NCBI GenBank assembly: GCA_002687515.1
Contig: NZAK01000155.1
Coordinates: forward strand, 1 to 36,969
Length of the DNA: 36,969 nucleotides
Source of the DNA: Rhodospirillaceae bacterium
GTDB taxonomy: Bacteria; Pseudomonadota; Alphaproteobacteria; Rhodospirillales; UBA2165
Reading direction: 5' to 3'
Shown: in pieces, positions 21,893 through 29,242 of the stretch
Layout: the number at the start of each line of letters is the position of its first letter
Position numbering within the stretch: the first letter of the stretch is position 1
The notes under the pieces: generated by a model
Seen by the model: the letters and a program-made list of their open reading frames with translations, nothing else
Told to the model about the DNA's origin: nothing
The model's database searches: none
Made by a program: the position numbers and the translations under genes

Positions 21893-24595
21893 TTGTTCAA
21901 ACCGTTAAGCATCAAGGCAACCGGTTGGCTATTCGCCGGTTTCATCGCCGCCGCCGGCATCGCCTTCGGTATCACCTCGCAGATCATCGAAGGTAATATC
22001 GAAAAGGTTTCCGGCGCCTGGGAATCCTTCGACCAAGTGCATTCCGACAAGCTGCGGCTGCTCAACGCCCTGCACCGGGAATTGGGCTATGGCGGCATGA
22101 TTCACGCCTATAAGAACTACATCCTGCGCGGCGGCGAAGGTTACGCCAAAATCGCTCATAACAAGCTGCACGGCGCCGAGGTGATCATCGCCCAGTACGA
22201 AGATTTGCGACTCGATGAGACAGAGAAGTCGGCCACCGGCGATATCCGCGCCATGATCGCCGCTTACCGCCGCTCCATGGACGAGATTGCGATGCATGTG
22301 GGACAAGGCATGCCGAGCGCCGAAATCAACGCCTTGGTCAGGATCGACGATGGGCCGGCACTGGCCGGTTTCGAAAACCTGTTCAATGCCGAGAAGGAGC
22401 ATTTCAGCCGCCACAATAAAGGCGTGAACCGCCGCCAGATCCTGGAAACCCTTAGGGCCACCCTCGGTTATGGCGGCATGATCCACAATTTCAAGGACCA
22501 TGTCCTGACCGGCGATGCGTCCCTGCTCGCCAAATCGAAGGCACAAATCGAAAAGGCGGCAAGGCTGCTCGACGATTACCGCGCGCGCGCAGTCTCGCCC
22601 ACCGAGGTCGCCGCCCTCGCCGATATCGGCGGGGTGCTGGAAAACTACAACACCTCTCTTCGGCGGGCCGCCGAACTGACCGGGAGCGGCCTGGCACCGA
22701 GGGAAATCGATGCCCAAATCGTGGTCGACGACAGGCCCGCCGTCGCCGGGTTGATCCAATTGGGCCGCCAGATCGCCGCTGACAAGGAAACGCGCGCCCA
22801 TGAGCTTGGCGGGGCGCTCGGTGAAATCAAGTGGATATCCGATGTCACAGGCTCGTTCCAGCCGTTCGTTCCGATGATCATGATCGCCATGTTCCTTTGG
22901 CTGGTCCTTGGCCGCATCTTCAGGCCGATGAAGCTGTTGACCGATGCCCTGCAGCGGATGGCGGCGGGCGTCACCGATATCGATGTCTCAAAATTTCCGC
23001 GATCGGGCGAATTCGGCGATATGGCGTGCGCCATAGATACCTTCCGGCGCACCGAACTGGAACGTGAAAAAGCCGAAGCCGCCCTGATTGAAAGCGATGC
23101 GCGGTTTCACGATTTCGCCAGCGCCGCCGCCGATAGGTTCTGGGAAACCGACGTTAGCCACAATGTCATATATTGCTCGCCGCCGATTGGTAGAATGTGG
23201 ATGCCCATGGATGGGTTTTTGGGGCGGCCGATGTGGGATATTCCGATGGGCAATGACGAGGATATCGATTGGCGCGGGCTCAAGGAGATCATGAACGCCA
23301 AGAAATCTTTCCGCAGCTACGAGTTCACGCGGAAAATGCCGGATGGAAGTCCATTACATGTTTCCTATTCGGGGGTCGCGTTGTTCGGCGATGACGGCCG
23401 GTTCAAGGGATACCGGTGCACGGTCGCCGATATCACCGATGAGGTTGAGGCCCGTGAGCAAGGCGCATCGGTGGGCCGGAGGTTCGTGGATGCCCTCGAC
23501 AAGATAAACGCCGGCGTCGTTCTTTGGGATGCGGATCGGCGCCTGGTCATGTGCAACCGGTTCTACAAGGATATTCAGAAGGAAACCTCGGTCCTGCTCA
23601 AGCCGGGAATACATTTTTCCGATTATGTGGCGGCATTGTCCAAGACCGTGCATGCCGGTTCGAGCGAGGACAACATCGATGAATGGATCGACGATACAAT
23701 CGCCCACGGCCTCGAGGGCGGCGCGCAAGGGGAATACAGGATAGATGGCAACCGGTGGATCGGCTTCAACCGGCAGAAGCTAAGCGACGGCGCGACCATT
23801 TCCTTCCACTACGAAATCACCGATCTAAAGAATCACGAGCGCGAGCTTGAAGACGCCATGCTCAAGGCGGAGGCGGCCAACCGAGCCAAATCCGAATTCC
23901 TCGCCAATATGAGCCACGAGCTGCGCACGCCGTTGAATGCGGTCATCGGCTATTCCGATACCCTATTGGAAAATGTGTTCGGATCCCTGGGCAACGAAAA
24001 ACAGACCGAATATGTCGGATCGATCAACCGGGCGGGCAAGCACCTGCTGGACGTTATCAACGAAATTCTCGATTTAAGTTCGGTCGAGGCGGGTGCCGCC
24101 GAACTGCGTCCGGAAATATTCAAGCTCATGGATGTGGCCGCCGAATCGGTCGATTTCGTCGAGGCACAAGCCAGCAGAAAGGGCGTTAAGTTGAACAATC
24201 GGATATTGGATATGCCCTGTTCGCTCAATGCCGACCGGCTGCGCATCAGGCAGATATTGGTCAATCTCCTGACCAATGCCGTCAAGTTTACCGATTGCGG
24301 TGGCACGGTGTCATTGCAATCGCATATCGATGATGAAAATTCACTGGTGCTTAGCATCGAGGATTCGGGCATCGGCATGACCGACGAGCATATCGAAATC
24401 GCGATGACCAAGTTCGGCCAGGTCAGCAACGCCTTCGACCGGGAAAACGAGGGTACCGGATTGGGACTGCCGCTGACCAGGGGGCTGATCGATCTGCACG
24501 GCGGCAGCTTGAACATTATCAGCCAGCTTGGGGTTGGCACCACGGTCGAGGTGCGCTTGCCGCCCGGCCGCTACGCCGGCGCCGCGGCCGCTTGA
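21893..24595 (+). CDS. Membrane sensor histidine kinase with duplicated sensor module
   Basis: About 900 residues. Order: TM1 (about 10-28), an extracytoplasmic region of two tandem repeats, TM2 (about 325-340), HAMP, two PAS domains (first about 400-520), HisKA with His675 in NMSHELRTPLNA, and HATPase with NLLTNAVKFT, DSGIGM and GTGLGLPLT. The sensor repeats carry LGYGGMIH at 64-71 and 191-198 and DDGPALAG / DDRPAVAG at the same 127-residue offset, so an internal duplication. There is no receiver domain and no response regulator gene in the window, so it is an orphan. The start is uncertain: TTG 21893 has AGGA just upstream, while a TTG at 21821 gives 924 residues without a ribosome-binding site. 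The signal sensed is unknown. Confidence 0.88.
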   Translation: MFKPLSIKATGWLFAGFIAAAGIAFGITSQIIEGNIEKVSGAWESFDQVHSDKLRLLNALHRELGYGGMIHAYKNYILRGGEGYAKIAHNKLHGAEVIIAQYEDLRLDETEKSATGDIRAMIAAYRRSMDEIAMHVGQGMPSAEINALVRIDDGPALAGFENLFNAEKEHFSRHNKGVNRRQILETLRATLGYGGMIHNFKDHVLTGDASLLAKSKAQIEKAARLLDDYRARAVSPTEVAALADIGGVLENYNTSLRRAAELTGSGLAPREIDAQIVVDDRPAVAGLIQLGRQIAADKETRAHELGGALGEIKWISDVTGSFQPFVPMIMIAMFLWLVLGRIFRPMKLLTDALQRMAAGVTDIDVSKFPRSGEFGDMACAIDTFRRTELEREKAEAALIESDARFHDFASAAADRFWETDVSHNVIYCSPPIGRMWMPMDGFLGRPMWDIPMGNDEDIDWRGLKEIMNAKKSFRSYEFTRKMPDGSPLHVSYSGVALFGDDGRFKGYRCTVADITDEVEAREQGASVGRRFVDALDKINAGVVLWDADRRLVMCNRFYKDIQKETSVLLKPGIHFSDYVAALSKTVHAGSSEDNIDEWIDDTIAHGLEGGAQGEYRIDGNRWIGFNRQKLSDGATISFHYEITDLKNHERELEDAMLKAEAANRAKSEFLANMSHELRTPLNAVIGYSDTLLENVFGSLGNEKQTEYVGSINRAGKHLLDVINEILDLSSVEAGAAELRPEIFKLMDVAAESVDFVEAQASRKGVKLNNRILDMPCSLNADRLRIRQILVNLLTNAVKFTDCGGTVSLQSHIDDENSLVLSIEDSGIGMTDEHIEIAMTKFGQVSNAFDRENEGTGLGLPLTRGLIDLHGGSLNIISQLGVGTTVEVRLPPGRYAGAAAA

Positions 24596-24649
24596 TCTCG
24601 GCGTTCGCCGCGCGCTGAAATACGGTTTTGATGGTGGCGTGAAAAGCGT

Positions 24650-24920
24650 CTAGTACGCCCCAGCGGAAGTCCCGACCCCCTACGACGGCCTTCCGAGGTC
24701 ATCCGGCAAGGCGCGTGGGACGCCGTGATGCTGGAGCATCACAAGACCCGCGCAACGCGGTCCGGGGGCCTCGGAAGGCCGCCCGAAGGGTCGCTTTTCC
24801 CGTCCCCTCGGGGCGTCGGGAAGCCTTGGCGATGGGCCCGCATCGCTTGCGGCTCCCCTCCTACCGAGGAAACGGGAGAAGCGATCGTAGGGGGTTGGGA
24901 CTTCCGCTGGGGTGTACTAG
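24650..24920. mobile_element. MITE-like non-coding element with nested inverted repeats
   Basis: Terminal inverted repeats of 36 bp (24650-24685 and 24885-24920) match at 34 positions, both beginning CTAGTAC and containing CCCCAGCGGAAGTCCC. Nested inside are GGCCTTCCGAGG (24687-24698) with CCTCGGAAGGCC (24769-24780), a 7-bp hairpin GTGATGC/GCATCAC (24725-24742), and GCGATG/CATCGC (24829-24846). No protein is recognisable. CTAG at the tips could be a 4-bp target duplication or part of the repeat. A single matching end lies at 421-443. The right tip is 10 bp before the start codon of the next gene. Confidence 0.75.
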
Positions 24921-24930
24921 TCTCCGCCCT

Positions 24931-26085
24931 ATGTCGATGAAGAAATATCCGTCGGTCCCGGATCTGGCCGCCGCCGCCCGGCGGCGCCTGCCGCGCTTCG
25001 CCTTCGATTATCTGGACGGCGGCGCCGGCGACGAAAAGGGCCTGATGCGCAACCGGGCCGCCTTCGACGCGGTTCAATTCGTGCCCGGTTATCTTGAGCC
25101 CCGGGGCGAGCCGGATTTGCGTACCGAAATGTTCGCCCGCCCCTATGCCATGCCGCTCGGCGTCGCGCCGGTCGGGCTCTCGGGGCTAATCTGGCCGCGC
25201 GCCGCCGAATACCTGGCCGCCGCCGCCAAAAAAGCCGGCATTCCCTTCTGCCTCAGCGCCATGGCCACCTCGAGCATCGAAAAAATCGGCGCCATCGCCG
25301 GCGATCATGGCTGGTTCCAGCTTTATCCCCTGGCCGATCACGGCACCGAAAAGGAACTCCTCGACCGGGCCAAGGAAGCCGGATTCAGCGCACTTCTAGT
25401 CACCGTCGATACGCCGACGACGCGGCGCAACTTGCGCGAGATTAAAAATGGAATGACCGTGCCGCCGAAATTGTCGCTCGCCAATATGTCGCGCATCGCG
25501 CTCAATCCCACCTGGGCGCTGGCGACGCTGGCCGCCGGGCCGCCCAGGTTCGAAACGCTGACGCCCTATTTTCCGCCCGGCGCCAATTACACAACGGTCG
25601 CCGAAATGATCAGCGGTTTGCTGGCGCGTAGCATCGGCTGGCCCGAGATCGAGGCCCTGCGCAAACATTGGTCGGGACCGATGATCGTCAAGGGCTTGCT
25701 CAGCGCCTCAGATGCCGAACATTGCTTAGCGATCGGCGTCGACGCCCTATTGCTCTCCAATCACGGCGGCCGGCAGTCGGAATCGCTGGTCCATCCCTTG
25801 GACATGATCGATGAAATTGGCGAGCGCACCCGGGGCGAGTTGAAATTGTTCCTCGATAGCGGCGCCCGCTCGGGGCTCGACGTGGCGCGCGCCATGGCAA
25901 GGGGCGCGGATTTCGTGTTCCTTGGGCGCGCCTTCATGTACGGGGTGGCGGCACTGGGCGAAGCCGGCGCCGCTCACGCGGTCGAATTGCTGCGTCTGGA
26001 ACTGGAGCAAATATTGGGTCAAATCGGCTGCCCCGACATCGCCTCGCTGCCCCGGTTCGTGGCAAAGGAAGCCGGCCCGGAATAG
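24931..26085 (+). CDS. FMN-dependent alpha-hydroxy-acid dehydrogenase (LldD-like)
   Basis: A 384-residue TIM-barrel flavoenzyme oxidising an L-2-hydroxy acid such as lactate, glycolate or mandelate to the 2-oxo acid. Family features: the N-terminal RRRLPRFAFDYLDGGAGDE, PVGLSGLIWPRAAEYLAAAA, FQLYPLADHG, the catalytic His278 in LLSNHGGRQ, and the FMN-phosphate loop FLDSGARSGLDVARAMARGA. I chose ATG 24931. The frame stays open upstream for 72 codons through the repeat element, but that extension has no family similarity. No ribosome-binding site precedes the ATG because the element ends 10 bp upstream, so expression may depend on it. It is convergent with the DHH gene (3-bp gap). Confidence 0.9.
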   Translation: MSMKKYPSVPDLAAAARRRLPRFAFDYLDGGAGDEKGLMRNRAAFDAVQFVPGYLEPRGEPDLRTEMFARPYAMPLGVAPVGLSGLIWPRAAEYLAAAAKKAGIPFCLSAMATSSIEKIGAIAGDHGWFQLYPLADHGTEKELLDRAKEAGFSALLVTVDTPTTRRNLREIKNGMTVPPKLSLANMSRIALNPTWALATLAAGPPRFETLTPYFPPGANYTTVAEMISGLLARSIGWPEIEALRKHWSGPMIVKGLLSASDAEHCLAIGVDALLLSNHGGRQSESLVHPLDMIDEIGERTRGELKLFLDSGARSGLDVARAMARGADFVFLGRAFMYGVAALGEAGAAHAVELLRLELEQILGQIGCPDIASLPRFVAKEAGPE

Positions 26086-26088
26086 GCT

Positions 26089-27021
26089 CTAACCCGCTTG
26101 GTTGATGGCGGCGACCAGTTCGACGAGGGCTTTCTCGGCGTTCGACTTGAGTATCTGGCAGGTGCCGACGGCTTCGTGTCCGCCGCCGCCGCGCTCCAAC
26201 ATAAGCAAGCCGATATTGGCCTTGGAGCCACGGTTGAGGATGGATTTGCCGACCGCCAGAAGTAGCTTGTCGTCGCTATCGCCGGGCAGCACGTTGATGG
26301 AAACCTCGGCGCTCGGGTAAATGCCATAAAGCAGGAAGCGGTTGCAGACATAGATCGGATCTTCACCACGGAGATCGGCGATGACCACATTGCCGTCGAT
26401 GGTCGAACAGCGCTTGAGCTGCATTTCCGCCAGCTCTTCATGTTCCTGGAAGACATGCAGGCGTTCCTCGACCTCCGCTATGGTCAGGATTTCATCGACC
26501 GGATGGTGACGGCAATAGACCATCATATCGCGCATGAAATCATCGTTGGAGGTGCCAAATTCCTCATGCCGGTTGAGGCCGGTGCGCGGATCGATGATGA
26601 AGTTGAGCAGCGTCCAGCCCTCTGGCGCCAGGATATCGCGCTCCGAATATTGGGCGGAATCGGCCTTGTCGACGGCGTCCATCATTTCCGCGGAAATTTT
26701 TGGAAATGTGTTTTCGCCGCCGTAATAATCATAGACAACCCGTGCCGCCGAAGGCGCATTGGGATCGATTATGTGATTCTTGCGTTTGCCGACGCGGACG
26801 GTTTCGCTCAAATGATGGTCGAAACAAAGATGCACGCCGTCGACGTAGGGCAGGTTGGTGGTGATGTCGTGTTCGGTTATTTCGACGCGGCCCTGCTGCA
26901 CGTCGCGCGGTTCCGCGAACAGAACCTCATGATCAATCATATCCAGCTCGATCAGCAGGCTGCCAGCGACGACGCCGTCAAAATCCGCGCGCGTCACCAG
27001 TCGAAATTTGTCTTCGGCCAT
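26089..27021 (-). CDS. DHH family phosphoesterase
   Basis: A 310-residue DHH-superfamily phosphoesterase of the NrnA / exopolyphosphatase-like type. The metal site is visible: TRADFDGVVAG (Asp13, Asp15), CFDHHLSE and a later Asp in MMDAVDKADSAQY. The DHHA1 substrate loop is RGGGGHEAVGTCQI near the C-terminus. Members hydrolyse short oligonucleotides, pAp, cyclic dinucleotides or polyphosphate, and the sequence does not decide between these. The start is ATG 27021 with GGAGAGG 4 nt upstream. A promoter candidate lies at 27054-27081, so it may be transcribed separately from the ccm operon, whose last gene ends 72 nt upstream. Confidence 0.85.
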   Translation of the reverse strand: MAEDKFRLVTRADFDGVVAGSLLIELDMIDHEVLFAEPRDVQQGRVEITEHDITTNLPYVDGVHLCFDHHLSETVRVGKRKNHIIDPNAPSAARVVYDYYGGENTFPKISAEMMDAVDKADSAQYSERDILAPEGWTLLNFIIDPRTGLNRHEEFGTSNDDFMRDMMVYCRHHPVDEILTIAEVEERLHVFQEHEELAEMQLKRCSTIDGNVVIADLRGEDPIYVCNRFLLYGIYPSAEVSINVLPGDSDDKLLLAVGKSILNRGSKANIGLLMLERGGGGHEAVGTCQILKSNAEKALVELVAAINQAG

Positions 27022-27053
27022 GAACGCCTCTCCGCAAACACCACAAGTCCCTA

Positions 27054-27081
27054 AATATGGTATTCGTGGCCCGAATATCAA
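27054..27081 (-). promoter_or_regulatory. Putative sigma-70-type promoter of the DHH gene
   Basis: On the minus strand, TTGATA (27081-27076) and CATATT (27059-27054) are separated by 16 bp, placing initiation about 25 nt before the start codon. The boxes are good but not perfect. Confidence 0.45.
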
Positions 27082-27093
27082 GCGTAAAACCGT

Positions 27094-28257
27094 TTAATTG
27101 GCTGGTGTTTTGCCTGGAAAATTGCTGGCCGTCCCGCCGCCTTCGATGTGCGCCGCCCTGGCCTCGGCCAAGGCCGCCTTTTCGGTTTCACCCAATACCT
27201 TGTAAGCCCGCGCCAGGCGCCGCCAGCCCGGCGCATCGTCCGGGTATTCGCGAAGCCGCGTTACCAGCTGTTCGACCATGCCGAGGATAAACCGGGCGCG
27301 ATCGGTATCGGACATCCGGGATGCGGCGTCGACATCTTCCTGCCTCGGACCCCTTGGTTTTTGCCGTGGGCCGATGGCCGGCGCGGAACCGGTGGCCGGC
27401 GCCAGCCTTGGCTTGACGGCGGCGGCATCGATACCGCCGGCTTCGGCGGCGGACGCGATCCGGCGGCGCACGCCAGCCAGCCAGGGCGCGTCCGGCGGCG
27501 AAACCGCGATCAGATCGATCCAGCTTTGCACGGCGCGGGCATGGGCTCCCGCTTGCAGGTGCGCGGCACCCTGGTAGAAGAGCGCCTTCGGGTCGCGCGG
27601 ATCGACCCTGAGCGCGGCTTCGATCGCGGCCCTGGAACCGGCATCGAAACGCTGCCCCGCCGCCATGAACAGGGCTTCGCCCAAGGATGCGTGGATGTCG
27701 GCGCGCGCCGGCGCCAGTTCGCTGGCCCGCCGGAACGCCCGCGCCGCCTTGGCGTATTCGTTTAGCCGCGCATAGGATTTGCCGAGCAGCATCCAGCCTT
27801 CCAGGCGTTCCGGTGATTGCTGCATCCGCTTGGCCAGGGTTTCGACCACCTTGCGCATGTTCGCCTGCTCTGCGGTGTCGGCGGCTCGGCGTTCGGCATG
27901 GGGCTGGCCGGGAAGCTGCGGCGATCCGAGCAGGCCGTAAATGGCGAAAGAGAGGACCGGCACCAGGACGGCAATGGTAATCGCCGCCGCCAGCGGCCTT
28001 GATTTTGCCGGCCCGGCCGCTTTGCCATCGCTATCTTCGCCGGCGTCCTCGAGCCGGCGTCCGATCTCCTGGGCCAGCGCCTCGGCCGCGGCCGCGTCGA
28101 TCAGGCCGCGCGCCTTATCGCTTTCGATCTCCGCGATCTGGTCCTGATAGACGCCGCGTTCCTGACCGCCCCTGGCTTGACGGCGGCGAAACATGGGCAC
28201 CAGCAAGCTCAAAAGAACGGCGGCGGACAAAAGGGCGGCGGCGATCCAGACGTTCAT
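27094..28257 (-). CDS. ccmI: Cytochrome c maturation protein CcmI
   Basis: A 387-residue apocytochrome c chaperone. An N-terminal TM helix (MNVWIAAALLSAAVLLSLLV) precedes a basic/heptad cytoplasmic loop (about 30-95), a second TM (AAAITIAVLVPVLSFAIYGL), and a periplasmic part with TPR repeats, e.g. GWMLLGKSYARLNEYAKAAR and DPKALFYQGAAHLQAGAH, which hold the apocytochrome C-terminus for haem ligation. I chose ATG 28257, which overlaps the ccmH stop by 4 nt; longer in-frame readings lack similarity. It is the last gene of the ccm operon. Confidence 0.93.
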   Translation of the reverse strand: MNVWIAAALLSAAVLLSLLVPMFRRRQARGGQERGVYQDQIAEIESDKARGLIDAAAAEALAQEIGRRLEDAGEDSDGKAAGPAKSRPLAAAITIAVLVPVLSFAIYGLLGSPQLPGQPHAERRAADTAEQANMRKVVETLAKRMQQSPERLEGWMLLGKSYARLNEYAKAARAFRRASELAPARADIHASLGEALFMAAGQRFDAGSRAAIEAALRVDPRDPKALFYQGAAHLQAGAHARAVQSWIDLIAVSPPDAPWLAGVRRRIASAAEAGGIDAAAVKPRLAPATGSAPAIGPRQKPRGPRQEDVDAASRMSDTDRARFILGMVEQLVTRLREYPDDAPGWRRLARAYKVLGETEKAALAEARAAHIEGGGTASNFPGKTPAN

Positions 28258-28694
28258 TTGCCGGCGTCCTTGCCGCTTCCCGCCGCCGGCCCGGCGGAGG
28301 ATTGGCGGCGGAAATAAAGGACGATGCCAAGCAAGCCGATAAGCGCGAACAGGATCGGGCCGAGCCATAGTACCGCCGTCGTCGCCCGTACCGGCGGGCG
28401 CAAAAGCACGTAATCGCCATAGCGGGACACCACGTAATCGATCACCGCCTGGTCGGAATCGCCGGCCACCAGCCGTTCGCGCACCAGCATCCTCAAGTCG
28501 CGCGCCAGCTGGGCGTCGGAATCGTCGATCGACTGGTTCTGACAGACGACACAGCGCAGGCCCTTTGATATGTCGCGGGCGCGGGCCTCGAGTGCGCTGT
28601 CTTTCAGTATTTCATCGGGATTGACGGCGCCCGCCGGGACAGCCAATGCAAGCGCCAGCAGGAACGGCAGCAGCATCAGGATCGCGCGCCTCAT
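28254..28694 (-). CDS. ccmH: Cytochrome c maturation protein CcmH
   Basis: A 146-residue membrane-anchored thiol protein that reduces apocytochrome CXXCH cysteines. It has a signal peptide (about 1-22), the signature GLRCVVCQNQSIDDSDA with Cys48 and Cys51, the motif VIDYVVSRYGDYVLLRPP, and a C-terminal TM (TAVLWLGPILFALIGLLGIV). It is the short alphaproteobacterial form, with the TPR part encoded separately as ccmI. ATG 28694 overlaps the ccmG stop by 4 nt, and its own stop overlaps the ccmI start. Confidence 0.96.
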   Translation of the reverse strand: MRRAILMLLPFLLALALAVPAGAVNPDEILKDSALEARARDISKGLRCVVCQNQSIDDSDAQLARDLRMLVRERLVAGDSDQAVIDYVVSRYGDYVLLRPPVRATTAVLWLGPILFALIGLLGIVLYFRRQSSAGPAAGSGKDAGK

Positions 28695-29230
28695 TGCTGC
28701 CTCAGTTTCTTGATGATCGGGAACAGCGTCTGGCTCCAATTGGTATCGTTGAGAACCCCGATATGCTTGTAGCGGATGATGCCGGCCTGATCGACGATGA
28801 AGCTCTCGGGCGCCCCGGAAACACCGAAGGCGATGGCGCCGCGGCTGTTCGGGTCATCGCCGATCAGCAGATAGGGGTTGCCGTGCTTCTTCAGCCAGCG
28901 CGGCCCCGCCGTGCGGTCCTTCTCGCGCCAGTCGATGCCGTAAACCGGGATGATCTTTTCCCGGGTCAATTTCATCAGGAACGGGTGCTCGGCAAGGCAG
29001 GCATAGCACCAGGAGCCGAATATATTGACCAGCGTCACCTTGCCCTTGAGATCATTGCTGGAAAAGCCGCGCGCCGAGCCCTCGATGGGGGGCAGCGAAA
29101 ATTCCGGCACCGGCTGATTGATCAGCACCGACGGCAGTTTCGAGGGATCGCGCTTCAGGCCGAGGGTGAAATAGATGGCGAGGATAGCCAGCACCAGGAT
29201 CGGCGCGAGAAAGGCAAGCCGCTTGATCAT
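28691..29230 (-). CDS. ccmG: Thiol:disulfide interchange protein CcmG (DsbE)
   Basis: A 179-residue membrane-tethered thioredoxin-fold protein that keeps apocytochrome cysteines reduced. One N-terminal TM (FLAPILVLAILAIYFTLGL) precedes VPEFSLPPIEG, the active site NIFGSWCYACLAEHP with Cys75 and Cys78, and GVSGAPESFIVDQAGIIRYK with the cis-Pro. The inter-cysteine pair Tyr-Ala differs from the usual Val/Pro-Pro type, a modest variation. It starts 12 nt after ccmF ends and overlaps ccmH by 4 nt. Confidence 0.95.
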   Translation of the reverse strand: MIKRLAFLAPILVLAILAIYFTLGLKRDPSKLPSVLINQPVPEFSLPPIEGSARGFSSNDLKGKVTLVNIFGSWCYACLAEHPFLMKLTREKIIPVYGIDWREKDRTAGPRWLKKHGNPYLLIGDDPNSRGAIAFGVSGAPESFIVDQAGIIRYKHIGVLNDTNWSQTLFPIIKKLRQQ

Positions 29231-29242
29231 TGCCGCGGTCCG

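Noticed and set aside
24715-24930. 72-codon N-terminal extension of the hydroxy-acid dehydrogenase
   Set aside because: Encoded by the inverted-repeat element, with no similarity to the family; the conserved N-terminus begins at 24931.
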